Shown: positions 16,950-25,392 of the stretch, piece after piece
Layout: the number at the start of each line of letters is the position of its first letter
Numbering within the stretch: the stretch's first letter is position 1
Assembly (NCBI RefSeq): GCF_052068095.1
Contig: NZ_JBQHDG010000004.1
Location: forward strand, 62,001 to 126,000
Source of the DNA: Phytohabitans sp052068095
GTDB taxonomy: Bacteria; Actinomycetota; Actinomycetes; Mycobacteriales; Micromonosporaceae
DNA length: 64,000 nucleotides
Reading direction: 5' to 3'
Program-made: the position numbers and the translations under genes
Notes under the pieces: generated by a model
Databases searched by the model: none
The model's input: only the letters and a program-made list of their open reading frames with translations
What the model was told of the DNA's origin: nothing

Positions 16950-18443
16950 ATGACGGTGAAGATCCTGATCGACTCCGAGCACCACCGCGGCGAGGTCGAC
17001 CCGCGCCTGTTCGGGTCCTTTGTGGAGCACATGGGCCGGTGTGTCTACACCGGAATCTACGAACCCGACCACCCCAGCGCCGACCCGCACGGCTTCCGCG
17101 GCGACGTCGGCGCCCTGGTCCGCGAGCTCGGCACCACCCTGGTCCGCTACCCGGGCGGCAACTTCGTCTCCGGGTACCGGTGGGAGGACGGCATCGGGCC
17201 GCGCGCCGACCGGCCCCGCCGCCTGGACCTTGCCTGGCGCGGCATCGAGACCAACCAGGTCGGCACCGACGAGTTCCTCGGCTGGGCCGAACGCGCCGCG
17301 GTCACCCCGATGATGGCGGTCAACCTCGGCACCCGCGGCATCCAGGCGGCCGCCGACCTGGTCGAGTACTGCAACCTGCCGGGCGGCACGCACTGGTCGG
17401 ACCTGCGCCACCGGCACGGCCGCGAAGAGCCGTACGGGGTGCCGCTGTGGTGCCTCGGCAACGAGATGGACGGGCCCTGGCAGACCGGGCACCTGACCGC
17501 CGAACGGTACGGCGAGCTCGCCGCACAGGCCGGCCGGGCCATGAAGCTCGTGGACCCGTCGATCGAGCTCGTCGCGTGCGGCAGCTCCAGCCACACCATG
17601 CCGACCTTCGGCTACTGGGAAACGGAGGTGCTCGAACGCGCCTGGGACGTCGTCGACCACATCTCCATGCACGCCTACTACGAGGAGCACGACGGCGACC
17701 GGCGCAGCTTCCTGGCCTCCGGCGTGGACATGGACCAGTTCATCCGCGGCGTTGCCGCCACTGTCGACGCGGTCGCCGCCCGCAAGCACAGCGGCAAGCG
17801 GATCGGCATCTCGTTCGACGAGTGGAACGTGTGGTACCAGAGCCGGTTCGAGGCCGCCGGCCTGCCCGACATCGACGTGGCCGGCCCGAGGATCGAAGAC
17901 ACCTACAGCGCCTTGGACGCCGTCGTCGTCGGCGACCTGCTGATCAGCCTGCTCAACCACGCCGACCGGGTCCGGATCGCCTGCCTGGCCCAGCTCGTGA
18001 ACGTAATCGCTCCAATCAGGACAGACCCGGGTGGCGCCGCGTGGCGGCAGACCACCTTCCACCCCGTCGCCGCCGTCGCCGCCACCGCACGCGGCCACAG
18101 CCTGGTCACCCGGGTCACCGCGCCGGAGCTGTACACCCGCCGGTACGGCGACGTCCCGGCGGTCGCGGCCGCGGCCGTGGCGGACCCGGCGACCGGGCGG
18201 GTGACCGCCTACCTGACCAACCGCGGCGACGAGCCGGCCACTGTGGAGGTCCGGTACCGCGGGCCGGGAACGCTGAGCGCCGAGTCAGGCCGGGTGCTCG
18301 TCGCCGACCAGAAAGGTCCCCGCGACCGGGAGGCGGCCGCGGGATTCGGCTTCACCACGCTGCCGGTCAGCGCCGGCACCGATCCGCACACCGTGACCAC
18401 GACCCTTCCCCCCGAGTCCTGGACGGTCCTGGCCGCCCGCTGA
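16950..18443 (+). CDS. GH51 alpha-L-arabinofuranosidase
   Basis: 497 residues, normal for GH51. The N-terminal FGSFVEHMGRCVYTGIYEPDH and LVRYPGGNFVSGYRWEDG are family signatures. The acid/base is Glu172 in LGNEMDG and the nucleophile Glu291 in FDEWNVWY, as expected for a clan-A (beta/alpha)8 retaining enzyme. A C-terminal beta-sandwich follows from about residue 390. There is no signal peptide, so it is an intracellular enzyme that removes terminal arabinofuranose from imported oligosaccharides. The start is the ATG after GAGGGTGGGGCC. It is the last gene of the operon. Confidence 0.95.
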   Translation: MTVKILIDSEHHRGEVDPRLFGSFVEHMGRCVYTGIYEPDHPSADPHGFRGDVGALVRELGTTLVRYPGGNFVSGYRWEDGIGPRADRPRRLDLAWRGIETNQVGTDEFLGWAERAAVTPMMAVNLGTRGIQAAADLVEYCNLPGGTHWSDLRHRHGREEPYGVPLWCLGNEMDGPWQTGHLTAERYGELAAQAGRAMKLVDPSIELVACGSSSHTMPTFGYWETEVLERAWDVVDHISMHAYYEEHDGDRRSFLASGVDMDQFIRGVAATVDAVAARKHSGKRIGISFDEWNVWYQSRFEAAGLPDIDVAGPRIEDTYSALDAVVVGDLLISLLNHADRVRIACLAQLVNVIAPIRTDPGGAAWRQTTFHPVAAVAATARGHSLVTRVTAPELYTRRYGDVPAVAAAAVADPATGRVTAYLTNRGDEPATVEVRYRGPGTLSAESGRVLVADQKGPRDREAAAGFGFTTLPVSAGTDPHTVTTTLPPESWTVLAAR

Positions 18444-18875
18444 GGCTCTCGCACACGCAGCGGCTACGCCCATGCCTTGGCAAGAGCGGCCAGGTCGAGA
18501 CCGCCGCCGCTGGCCGCGACCTCGTCCAGGCAGTCGGCCTCCCCACGGCCGGGCCTGTTGATGGCCAGCTGCCACCGTGGACCGCCGGCCGGACCAGCAG
18601 TCGCGACGTCTGTCCTCGGACAGATCGCCGCCGCGGCACTGGCCCGGTCGGTGCCGGCTCAACCGCCCGTGTCGTCGCCTGCCGCCGCGCCGGCACGCCC
18701 GGCGGCCTGCTACTGGTTGCCGACGCGATGCCCGAACGCTCCCGGCGAGCCGGACCGGACCGGCCGGACAGCCCCGAGCCGTGGCAACGGTGGTGGGGTG
18801 CTCTGGCACCAGGCCGCCGCCGGGACCGTTCAACCGGATCCTATCCCTGACATCGGGGCGGATAGGGTCCGTTGC
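18444..18875. other. Intergenic region, possible decayed 3' gene end on the minus strand
   Basis: 432 bp without a convincing intact gene. On the minus strand an open stretch from about 18670 down to a TAG at 18464-18466 encodes a plausible protein tail (CLDEVAASGGGLDLAALAKA, then WA and stop) with GC-rich third positions, but it has a stop just upstream and no start. It may be the remnant of a lost gene; chance cannot be excluded. The last 60 bp should hold the promoter of the small membrane protein gene. Confidence 0.25.
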
Positions 18876-19181
18876 ATGCGCAGCTCAGCTTGGCCATGGC
18901 TGAGGATCATGGCCTTTGCTCTGGTCATCGTCGGCTTGGCCATGGTCTTCATCAACGCCGAGGCCCTTTCGAACGGCGACGCCGTCGAGTGCGACGGTAG
19001 CCCGATGAGACCTGATCAGTTGTGCGTGAGCTTTGCCGGTGGCGAAACCAACAGCTACGACGAGGAGAAGAGGAACGAAGCCCGGGGAGAACTCGCTGGC
19101 TACGTCGGAGTGGGCCTCGGCGCCCTCGGCATCGTCCTCTTCATCAGCAATGCGATCGCCACGCGACGAGGAAACCGGTGA
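18876..19181 (+). CDS. Small two-helix membrane protein
   Basis: 101 residues. Two hydrophobic segments (IMAFALVIVGLAMVFI near residues 9-24 and YVGVGLGALGIVLFISNAIA near 78-97) flank an outer loop containing CDGSPMRPDQLCV, whose two Cys could pair. This arrangement, two helices around a CDG-x-PM-x-P-x2-x-C loop, is common in actinobacterial small proteins of unknown function. The longer in-frame extension upstream has no start context, so the ATG at 18876 is used. Confidence 0.6.
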   Translation: MRSSAWPWLRIMAFALVIVGLAMVFINAEALSNGDAVECDGSPMRPDQLCVSFAGGETNSYDEEKRNEARGELAGYVGVGLGALGIVLFISNAIATRRGNR

Positions 19182-19299
19182 CGGGGGTCAGGGTGTCGGT
19201 GAGCCAGCCGATGGCGGCGTGGGGTGGGCGTCCGGGTCGAAGGCGGACTCGTTGGTCGGACCGGTGCGGGCGAATCCATGGGAGTTCTGGTAGTGCTGG

Positions 19300-19746
19300 T
19301 CAGCCGTCGGCCTTGCGCTGGCCGTTTCCGGCGGCGGCGCAGTGAGCACACGTGCCGAAGATCTCCAGTGTGTGGTTGACGTCGGTGAAGCCGTAATCGG
19401 TGGCGACCTTGTCCGCCCAGCGCTCGACCGCCGGCCCGCTCACCTCGACGGTCGTTCCGCAATGCCGGCAGACCAGATGGTGGTGGTGGGTGCGGCTGCA
19501 CCGCCGAAACAGCTGCTCCCCACCACCGGTGCGGGTCGTGTCGACCTCACCGGCGTCGACGAGCAACTGAAGGGTGCGGTAGATGGTCGTGAGCCCCACC
19601 TTGACTCCCCGCTGCCGCAACGTCTGATGCAGGTCCTGCGCGGTACGGAAGCCCTCGGTCTCCTGCAACAGCGCGAGCACCTCGGCCCGCTGGCGGGTGT
19701 TTCGGGTCGCGTTGGGGATGGTCTGGTTCACCGACCAATTATGCAT
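19300..19746 (-). CDS. zur: Fur-family regulator, Zur-like (copy 1)
   Basis: 148 residues. The winged helix is seen as RQRAEVLALLQETEGFRTAQDLH and VGLTTIYRTLQLLVDAGEVD, followed by the metal-binding dimerisation domain with HHHHLVCRHCG and FGTCAHC, giving the two CxxC structural zinc pairs. The HHHHLVCRHCGxTVEV block matches actinobacterial Zur more than FurA or Nur. The ATG at 19746 is the first good start; a GTG four codons later is possible. A TATGC-N8-GCATA inverted repeat immediately upstream could be an autoregulatory site. It lies beside a zinc-uptake locus, which supports Zur. Confidence 0.82.
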   Translation of the reverse strand: MHNWSVNQTIPNATRNTRQRAEVLALLQETEGFRTAQDLHQTLRQRGVKVGLTTIYRTLQLLVDAGEVDTTRTGGGEQLFRRCSRTHHHHLVCRHCGTTVEVSGPAVERWADKVATDYGFTDVNHTLEIFGTCAHCAAAGNGQRKADG

Positions 19747-19758
19747 CCACTCGCATAT
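19741..19758. promoter_or_regulatory. Inverted repeat at the start of the first zur-like gene
   Basis: TATGC and GCATA are separated by 8 bp, read on the minus strand across the start codon of the Zur-like gene. It differs from the four Fur/Zur-type palindromes upstream, so an autoregulatory role is only a possibility. Confidence 0.25.
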
Positions 19759-19799
19759 GCGCTGCTTGCCCCCGCAGCTCGCCGCTCGGCGGGCGGCCC

Positions 19800-20630
19800 C
19801 TACCGAGCTTGGAACAGGTTCAGGTGGTAGCCGCGTACTTGCCGGCGGAACAGCGCCCCCATCACCACCGCGAGGGCCCGGAAGCGCAGCGGCATGCGGG
19901 CGCGCAGCTCCGGCTGGGGTTCGGCGAAGGTCCGCGAGTCCAGCAGCCGCACACCGAGCCGCTCCACCTCGGCCGGGTCCTCGCAAATCCAGGTCATCCG
20001 CGCGCCCATGTCGCGCATCACGTCGTTGCGGTTCACCGAGTCGGCCATCACCTGACCGCCGGTGTCCAGCGCCAGCAGGGCTTCGGGGAAGTTGGCGGCG
20101 ATGAGCGTGATCGCTTGTTCCACCTGGTCGGGTGTGAAGTAGAGCAGCACCGCCTCGGCCACGAACAGGTACGGCCCGGGGCTGGCTCGCACGATGTCCA
20201 CCCACGCCGGCTCCAACACGGAGCCGGCGATCATGCGTCGCCGGTCGGTGTCGGCGAAGAACCGGCGGCGCAGCTCGATCACGTCCGGCAGATCCAGGTC
20301 GAACCAGTGCACACTGCCGTTGTCCAGTCGCTCGAACCGGGTGTTCAGCCCGGTGCCGATCTCCACCACCGTGCCGCCCGGGTGCTCGGCCAGGAACCGC
20401 TGCACCCACACGTCGAACATGGCGGTACGCAACACCGCGCCCCGCGCCCCGCCGGCGAACGCCTTCATCTGGGCGAAGTCGTAGTCGATGGACTCGACGA
20501 TCTGCACCGCCCGGTCGTCGCGCAGCAGCGGCCGCCGTTTGCGGCTTTCCACCGACCGCCCGTACAGCGGGATCATCAACGTCTGCTGGACGGCACCCAA
20601 CCGGACGTCGGCCCTGTCGTTGTCCGTCAT
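19800..20630 (-). CDS. Class I SAM-dependent methyltransferase, LCMT/TcmP-like
   Basis: 276 residues. The SAM-binding motif I is VVEIGTGLNTRFERLD (about residues 88-103), followed by WFDLDLPDVIELRR and the motif LFVAEAVLLYF, all characteristic of the leucine carboxyl methyltransferase/TcmP O-methyltransferase family. GGGGAGCGAACC precedes the ATG. It sits between the two Zur-like genes in the same direction. A role in metallophore or secondary-metabolite O-methylation is conceivable but not shown by the sequence. Confidence 0.85.
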   Translation of the reverse strand: MTDNDRADVRLGAVQQTLMIPLYGRSVESRKRRPLLRDDRAVQIVESIDYDFAQMKAFAGGARGAVLRTAMFDVWVQRFLAEHPGGTVVEIGTGLNTRFERLDNGSVHWFDLDLPDVIELRRRFFADTDRRRMIAGSVLEPAWVDIVRASPGPYLFVAEAVLLYFTPDQVEQAITLIAANFPEALLALDTGGQVMADSVNRNDVMRDMGARMTWICEDPAEVERLGVRLLDSRTFAEPQPELRARMPLRFRALAVVMGALFRRQVRGYHLNLFQAR

Positions 20631-20738
20631 GGTTCGCTCCCCTCGCCGGCCTTACACCTTGAAGAACTGTCCGCGGTGGAACGATCCCGGCCACCGGCCG
20701 CCGCCCGACGTGAACCCCTACGACCAACCGGGCGCGGC

Positions 20739-21152
20739 TCAGGTCGCGCCCAGCGCGGCGCAGTCGGCGCAGGTGCCGAAAAGTTCCAGGGTTTGGGCGA
20801 CGTCGACGTATCCGTGCTGCCGCGCGATCCGCCGTGCCCAGGTCTCCACGCCGGGTCCAGGGATCTCCACGGTGCGGGCGCAGTGCCGGCAGACCAGGTG
20901 GTGGTGGCGGTCGGTGCCGCACCTCCGGTATAGGTGTTCGCCGCTGGGCAGCCGCACGACGTCGACCTCGCCAGCCTCGGCCAGGATTTGCAGCGTGCGG
21001 TACACCGTGGTGAGCCCAACCTGTTCGCCGCGCGCCCGCAGCATCTCGTGTAGGCGTTGGGCGCTGCGGAACTCGTCCGTCTCGTCCAGCAGAGCGGTGA
21101 CCTGTAGCCGCTGCCGAGTGTGCCGTCCCAACCCGGACAACTCCTCGGTCAT
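20739..21152 (-). CDS. Fur-family regulator, Zur-like (copy 2)
   Basis: 137 residues, same architecture as the copy at 19.3 kb: RQRLQVTALLDETDEFRSAQRLH, VGLTTVYRTLQILAEAGEVD, HHHLVCRHCARTVEI and FGTCADC. The ATG at 21152 follows GAGGGGG at 5 bp; a GTG one codon earlier is less well placed. A GGAAACGGTTGTC element 39-60 bp upstream is a candidate autoregulatory box. Two similar Zur-type genes this close suggest division of labour, for example different zinc thresholds. Which copy is the main Zur is not decidable here. Confidence 0.8.
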   Translation of the reverse strand: MTEELSGLGRHTRQRLQVTALLDETDEFRSAQRLHEMLRARGEQVGLTTVYRTLQILAEAGEVDVVRLPSGEHLYRRCGTDRHHHLVCRHCARTVEIPGPGVETWARRIARQHGYVDVAQTLELFGTCADCAALGAT

Positions 21153-21190
21153 CACAGCCCCCTCGCCACCATCGGCCAGCCATCACAGCC

Positions 21191-21213
21191 TATCGGAAAC
21201 GGTTGTCATTCTA
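21191..21213. promoter_or_regulatory. Candidate Fur/Zur box upstream of second zur-like gene
   Basis: GGAAACGGTTGTC lies at the centre of 21191-21213 and resembles the perfect box at 31139-31159 (GAAAACGGTTTTC) with two changes. It is about 40 bp upstream of the Zur-like start codon. Confidence 0.45.
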
Positions 21214-21300
21214 GTCTGTACTGAGGGCTTCGCCCACCTTGCGCGGACGGGCCCCCGCCTCGAACGGGAGGTCGGCGGGGGCCCGGTGGAGCGGAAGTCC

Positions 21301-21954
21301 TCAGCTGTTGAGGACCTGGAAGGTGAACTGCTTGGAGCCGGAGCTGATGCTGCCGCCGCCGACGAGGGTGCCGGTGACGTTGAAGGTGACGGTGTAGGTG
21401 CCGGCGGCGTCGAAGCCGAAGTTGGCGTGGGCGTGCGCGAGCCGGGCGACGTCGAGGGTGTCGGGTAGGCCGTTGCCGCTGTCGAACAGCACTGTCGGGG
21501 TGCCGCCCGCGGCGGTGTAGATGCTGAAGCCGGCCGGGCCGCTGACCGCGGTGAGGTTGAAGGTGACCTTGTCACCGACGAAGACGCCGGCGGGGACCTC
21601 GGTGGTGTTCCAGCCCGGCCAGAGCAGGCCCGAGGTCTGGTTCTGCGGCAGGATCCAGGCGGTGCCACCGGTGCCCAGGAACGACCACGCCGGCGTGTTC
21701 GGCACGCCGGTGGTCTTCGCCGCGACCGGCACCTGGAAGACCACGTCGGCGGGGTTGCGCTCGACATCGGTCGATCCGGTGCCGTCGAGGACCCGCAGCA
21801 CGAGCGCGCCGCTGGCGTAGTCGACGTCGAGGACGTCCACGTGACCACTGGTGAGCGTGATCGGCACGGCCTGCGCCGGCGCCGCGGTCAACGTGCCGGC
21901 CAGGACGGCGGCGGCCAACGCGACCGGCGCGAGCAGTTTGGTTCTGATGCGCAT
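21301..21954 (-). CDS. Secreted choice-of-anchor M domain protein (single repeat)
   Basis: 217 residues: a signal peptide (LLAPVALAAAVLAGTLTAAP, cleavage near AQA) then one copy of the actinobacterial surface repeat found with the 'anchored repeat' ABC transporter. Landmarks are GHVDVLDVDY, NPADVVFQVP, WSFLGTGGTAWILPQ, LLWPGWNT, GPAGFSIYT, SGNGLPDTLDV and HAHANFGF. There is no membrane anchor or sorting signal, so it should be released or held by partners. AGGAGAGCGCC precedes the ATG. It is 9 bp downstream of its paralogue and should be co-transcribed under the same Zur box. Likely extracellular zinc binding or delivery; no direct evidence. Confidence 0.85.
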   Translation of the reverse strand: MRIRTKLLAPVALAAAVLAGTLTAAPAQAVPITLTSGHVDVLDVDYASGALVLRVLDGTGSTDVERNPADVVFQVPVAAKTTGVPNTPAWSFLGTGGTAWILPQNQTSGLLWPGWNTTEVPAGVFVGDKVTFNLTAVSGPAGFSIYTAAGGTPTVLFDSGNGLPDTLDVARLAHAHANFGFDAAGTYTVTFNVTGTLVGGGSISSGSKQFTFQVLNS

Positions 21955-21963
21955 GGCGCTCTC

Positions 21964-22617
21964 CTAGCTGAGGACCTGGAAGTGGTAAAGGCCGGCGTCG
22001 GCCACGGTTTGGCCGGTGGCGGCGAGCTTGCCGCTGGCGGCGACGACGACCCAGTAGTGGCCGGGCGCGTCGAACGCCCAGTTGGCGTGCATGTGGTCCC
22101 CGGCGGGCAGGGTGACCGTGTCGGGCAGCCCGTCGCCGCTGTCGACCAACACGCTGTCGGGCAGGCCGAAGGCGTTCTCGGTGTAGACGGCCACCTCGCC
22201 CGGGCCGGCGACGAACGCGAACGTCACCTTCACCGAGTCGCCCTGGAACACGCCGGGCTCGATCTCCTCGGTGCCGAAGCCGGGCCAGATCAGCTCCGGG
22301 TTCTCCACCTGCGGCAGGATCCACACCGGGTCTCCGGCGGCGCCGAGGAAGCCGTACGCCGGGTCGGCCGGGACGGTGGTCTCGGCCTGCGGCAGCACCT
22401 GGAACGTGACCTCGTGGGGCTCGCGCTCGACGCCGGGGTCGACGCTCTCGTCGTGGATGTGCAGGTTGAGCTCGCCGTCCTCGTAGGCCACGCCGACCAC
22501 GTCGACGTGCCCCTGGCTGATCACGACCTGTGAGCTCGCCTGGGCCGGCGTGCCGGTCGCGACGAGGGCACCGACCAGCGCCCCGGACGCGACCAACAGA
22601 CGGAATGGGGTGCGCAC
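21964..22617 (-). CDS. Secreted choice-of-anchor M domain protein (single repeat)
   Basis: 217 residues. A signal peptide (FRLLVASGALVGALVATGTP, cleavage near AQA) precedes one repeat: GHVDVVGVAYEDGEL, REPHEVTFQVLPQAETTVP, YGFLGAAGDPVWILPQ, LIWPGFGTE, GPGEVAVYT, SGDGLPDTVTL and HMHANWAF. The GTG at 22617 is chosen because GGGGAGGAG precedes it; the 13 residues that could be read upstream are unlikely. A near-perfect 21-bp palindrome of Fur/Zur type lies 40 bp upstream, so repression by zinc-loaded Zur is expected. First gene of a two-gene unit with its paralogue. Confidence 0.85.
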   Translation of the reverse strand: MRTPFRLLVASGALVGALVATGTPAQASSQVVISQGHVDVVGVAYEDGELNLHIHDESVDPGVEREPHEVTFQVLPQAETTVPADPAYGFLGAAGDPVWILPQVENPELIWPGFGTEEIEPGVFQGDSVKVTFAFVAGPGEVAVYTENAFGLPDSVLVDSGDGLPDTVTLPAGDHMHANWAFDAPGHYWVVVAASGKLAATGQTVADAGLYHFQVLS

Positions 22618-22656
22618 GTAACTGACTCCTCCCCGACGGTCCCCAATGGACCGCAC

Positions 22657-22677
22657 TAACGATAATGATAACCGTTA
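22657..22677. promoter_or_regulatory. Candidate Zur box upstream of secreted repeat proteins
   Basis: A 21-bp imperfect palindrome with arms TAACG and CGTTA around an AT-rich core (ATAATGATAAC). About 80% of positions are symmetric. It lies 40 bp before the GTG of the secreted repeat protein, where an operator would overlap the promoter. Confidence 0.65.
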
Positions 22678-22773
22678 GCGATAGCGCGACGGTGGACTGA
22701 CGGTTAAGAAAATTCGCACCCACTGTGGTGAGGGCGTCGCGCACGCCGCCCTGATTTGCCGGCACGTCCCTAG

Positions 22774-24291
22774 TCAGGCAGATCGGGCGCGACGGCGGGT
22801 GGCCACCACGAGGCTGGCGCCGACGATCAGTAGCAGGGCACCACCCGCGACAGCCGGGACCACCCAGCCCGACCCGGTACGCGCCAGGCTGCCGCCACCG
22901 TTCGAGCCGCCACCGTTCTCGCCGCCCCCTGAGGAGCCGCCGCCGAACCCGGTGTTCGGGTCGACCGGACCGACCGCGACGTTGAGCGTGCGGCTGTCGG
23001 TGACGCTCTGGCCGGCCTTGGTGGTGCCGGTCATCTGCACGCCGAGGCGGTACACGCCCGGTTTGGTGAAGGCCCAGTTGCCGTGGGCGTGCGTGTTCGG
23101 CGGGATGCTCAGCTGTTGCGGCAACGACTTGGCGGAGTCGAAGAGCACGTTGGGTTTGCCGAAGGAGCCGGTGAGGAAGAGCTTGAACTGTCCCGGACCG
23201 TCCACTGTGGTGAGCCGCCAGGTGACGTTGCCGCGGGTGCCGCCCACGACGGAGGGGTCCTGGGTGTTCCAGCCGGGCCAGACGATGCCGGACTGCTGCG
23301 CCTGGGGCAGCAGCCACACGTCCGAGCCGGCCGGTCCGAGGAAGCTGTAGTCGGCTCCGGACGGCACCTTTATCTTCGCCTTGTCTACGGCATGGATGAC
23401 CACATCGGACAGTTCGCGCCAGACCGGCGGGCTGCCGGTGTCGTCGCGGATCCGGATCCGCCAGGTGTTCCCGGACAGCTGCGGGCCCATGTCGATGTGA
23501 CCGTCGGCGAACACCTTGCGCCCGCTGGCCGGCGCGGCGGCGGCCTGGGCAGCGACCTTCGGCGCCGCTCGGGCCTCGGGCGCCTCGAGGGTGTCCGCCG
23601 GTGGCGACGTGGGCGGCGTCCGGAGGGCGGGCGGCGCCGGGACCGCCTTCGCCGGCGGCTGCGGCGGCGAGGCGGGCGAGATCTCCGGGACCTCGATCCG
23701 GTACGTCGCCGTGGTGGTGAGCTGCCCGGCGGATGCGTCGAGCGTGACGCGGTAGCTGCCCGGTGCGTCGAACGCCCAGAGCGCGGCCCCGGTGCGGATG
23801 CCGACCGGCAACGTCATCGCGCGCGGGCCGGCCTCGCTGGTGCCGAGCAGCGGCGTGGGCACCCCGAACGACGAGACCGTGTACGCGTGGAACCGGCCCG
23901 GACCCGCCACGTCGCGCAGCCGCAGCGTGACGGTCTCGTTGGCGATGCGGCCGCGCGGGATCGCGGTGGTGTCCCAGAACGGGAAGCCGCCGGCGCCGCC
24001 CAGCACCCAGACAGGTGTGCCGGCCTTGCCGAGGAAGCCGAACTCGGCGCGGTCGGGCACAGTGCCGGCCATCCCGCCGCCGAACGTCACGGCGGCCGGG
24101 TCATGGCCGGGTTCGCCGCGGCGGGCCTGGCCGGCGTCGCGGACCCGCACCGACAGCGCGTCGCCGTCGAGGCGGACGGAGACCAGGTCGGCGCCGGCCG
24201 CCGGCAGCGGTCGGGGCTCGGCGTGTGCCGCGGCCGGGGCGGTGGCGATCGCCAGCGTGATGGCGGCCAGCAGGCTCGCGGTGCGTTTCAT
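22774..24291 (-). CDS. Wall-anchored choice-of-anchor M protein with two repeats and LARTG signal
   Basis: 505 residues. Signal peptide (KRTASLLAAITLAIATAPAA), a first degenerate repeat (FGFLGKAGTPVWVL, GPGRFHAYTVSSFG, ALWAFDAPGSY) that lacks the GHVD and HxH histidines, a Pro/Ala linker, then a second complete repeat (GHIDMGPQL, YSFLGPAGSDVWLLPQ, GIVWPGWNTQD, HAHGNWAF). A Gly/Ser-rich stretch leads to LARTG, a hydrophobic helix and RRRARSA. LAXTG is the signal of class E sortases of high-GC actinobacteria. The ATG at 24291 follows CGAGGGAC. It lies 4 bp after the DUF916-like gene, so it belongs to that operon. Role: surface display of a presumed zinc-binding domain. Confidence 0.85.
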   Translation of the reverse strand: MKRTASLLAAITLAIATAPAAAHAEPRPLPAAGADLVSVRLDGDALSVRVRDAGQARRGEPGHDPAAVTFGGGMAGTVPDRAEFGFLGKAGTPVWVLGGAGGFPFWDTTAIPRGRIANETVTLRLRDVAGPGRFHAYTVSSFGVPTPLLGTSEAGPRAMTLPVGIRTGAALWAFDAPGSYRVTLDASAGQLTTTATYRIEVPEISPASPPQPPAKAVPAPPALRTPPTSPPADTLEAPEARAAPKVAAQAAAAPASGRKVFADGHIDMGPQLSGNTWRIRIRDDTGSPPVWRELSDVVIHAVDKAKIKVPSGADYSFLGPAGSDVWLLPQAQQSGIVWPGWNTQDPSVVGGTRGNVTWRLTTVDGPGQFKLFLTGSFGKPNVLFDSAKSLPQQLSIPPNTHAHGNWAFTKPGVYRLGVQMTGTTKAGQSVTDSRTLNVAVGPVDPNTGFGGGSSGGGENGGGSNGGGSLARTGSGWVVPAVAGGALLLIVGASLVVATRRRARSA

Positions 24292-24295
24292 CGCG

Positions 24296-25390
24296 TCATG
24301 TCCCTCGTGATCGGGTTGTGTTGGCATCGGACAGCTCCGGGCCGGCCGCCGGCGAGGCCGCGGCTTCGGCGCGGCCCTGCGCGCGGGCGGCGGCCAACGC
24401 GCGGGCGCTGGCGCGGCGGCGGTACAGCACCAGCCAGACGGCGCCGGCGCACAGCAGGAGCAGCACCGCTTGTGGCCCCGGCCACGCCCACACCGCCGCG
24501 TGGCCGGTGGCGGCCGGGGCCGCCGCGGTCGCGTTGACCGGCACCGGGGCGAGCTCGACGTCGACGTCGAGGCGGAACAACGGGATCGCACCCGGCACCC
24601 GGGTCGTCACGGTGTACTCGTCGCCCGGCAGGATCTCCGGCAGCGCGGCCGCGTCCACCCCGCGACGGCCGATCCCGAACGGGCCGGCGATCTCGACGCG
24701 CGGCCTGCCGGTGAGCCGGACGTTGCCGGTGTTGCGCACCCGGTAGGTGGCGGTCACGGTGCCACCGGCGAACGGGTTGAGCGTGCCGCCGTAGCCGGCG
24801 TCGAGCCGCTCGACCGTGAACGCGGGCGCGAGCTCACCGGTGACCCGCAGGTACACCCGGGCGCCGACCCGCCGGTCGACCCGCACCCGGTTGCCGCCGG
24901 CGTCGGTACCCGGCTCGGCGATCGACGCCACGATCCCGCCCGCGTGGTCGCCTGGGGTGGCGTCGCGCGGCACGGTCAGCCGGAACGGTACGTCCACTCT
25001 GGACTTGGACGGGATCACCAGCCGCCGGTACCGGGGCTCGAACACCACCCACGCGCCTACGTCGGTCGGTCGCTGGGCGGCGGGCAGCAGGTCGAAGCCG
25101 CCGCTGGGCGTGGTGAACGCGTCGCTGGCGTACACGTCTACGGTGATGGGCTGGCCGGAGTAGTTGGAAATGCCGGCGTAGTCGGTCAGCTCCGCGCCGG
25201 GGTCGAGCTTGTAGGTGAAAGCCGCCCGGCCGTCCGGTCCTTTCCGGCTGGACGGCGCCACCCCCCAGGTGACCGGCGCGGCACCCGCCGCTGGGGCGGG
25301 CGCTGACGGCGACGGGGGTGGGGCGGCGGCGACCGGCCCGGCCGGCAGTACGCCGGCCAGGACGGCCACCATCGTGAGAAGGACGCGCAC
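24296..25390 (-). CDS. DUF916/WxL-interacting-type surface protein
   Basis: 364 residues. Signal peptide ending near VAAAP, then a beta-rich region resembling the DUF916 peptidoglycan-binding domain (TYKLDPGAELTDYAGISNYS, ITVDVYASDAFTT, VPFRLTVPRDATPGDHAGGI), a second Ig-like domain (TATYRVRNTGNVRLTGRPRV) and a C-terminal transmembrane helix followed by basic residues. It is tied to the flanking genes by 2-bp and 4-bp spacing. By family knowledge it may hold partner proteins at the wall. The GTG at 25390 starts just after the previous TAG. Confidence 0.75.
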   Translation of the reverse strand: MRVLLTMVAVLAGVLPAGPVAAAPPPSPSAPAPAAGAAPVTWGVAPSSRKGPDGRAAFTYKLDPGAELTDYAGISNYSGQPITVDVYASDAFTTPSGGFDLLPAAQRPTDVGAWVVFEPRYRRLVIPSKSRVDVPFRLTVPRDATPGDHAGGIVASIAEPGTDAGGNRVRVDRRVGARVYLRVTGELAPAFTVERLDAGYGGTLNPFAGGTVTATYRVRNTGNVRLTGRPRVEIAGPFGIGRRGVDAAALPEILPGDEYTVTTRVPGAIPLFRLDVDVELAPVPVNATAAAPAATGHAAVWAWPGPQAVLLLLCAGAVWLVLYRRRASARALAAARAQGRAEAAASPAAGPELSDANTTRSRGT

Positions 25391-25392
25391 GG

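Noticed and set aside
19300..21186. 628-codon minus-strand frame spanning both zur-like genes and the methyltransferase
   Set aside because: Only its last 148 codons are Zur; the rest is out of frame with the methyltransferase and second Fur protein, which have family motifs.
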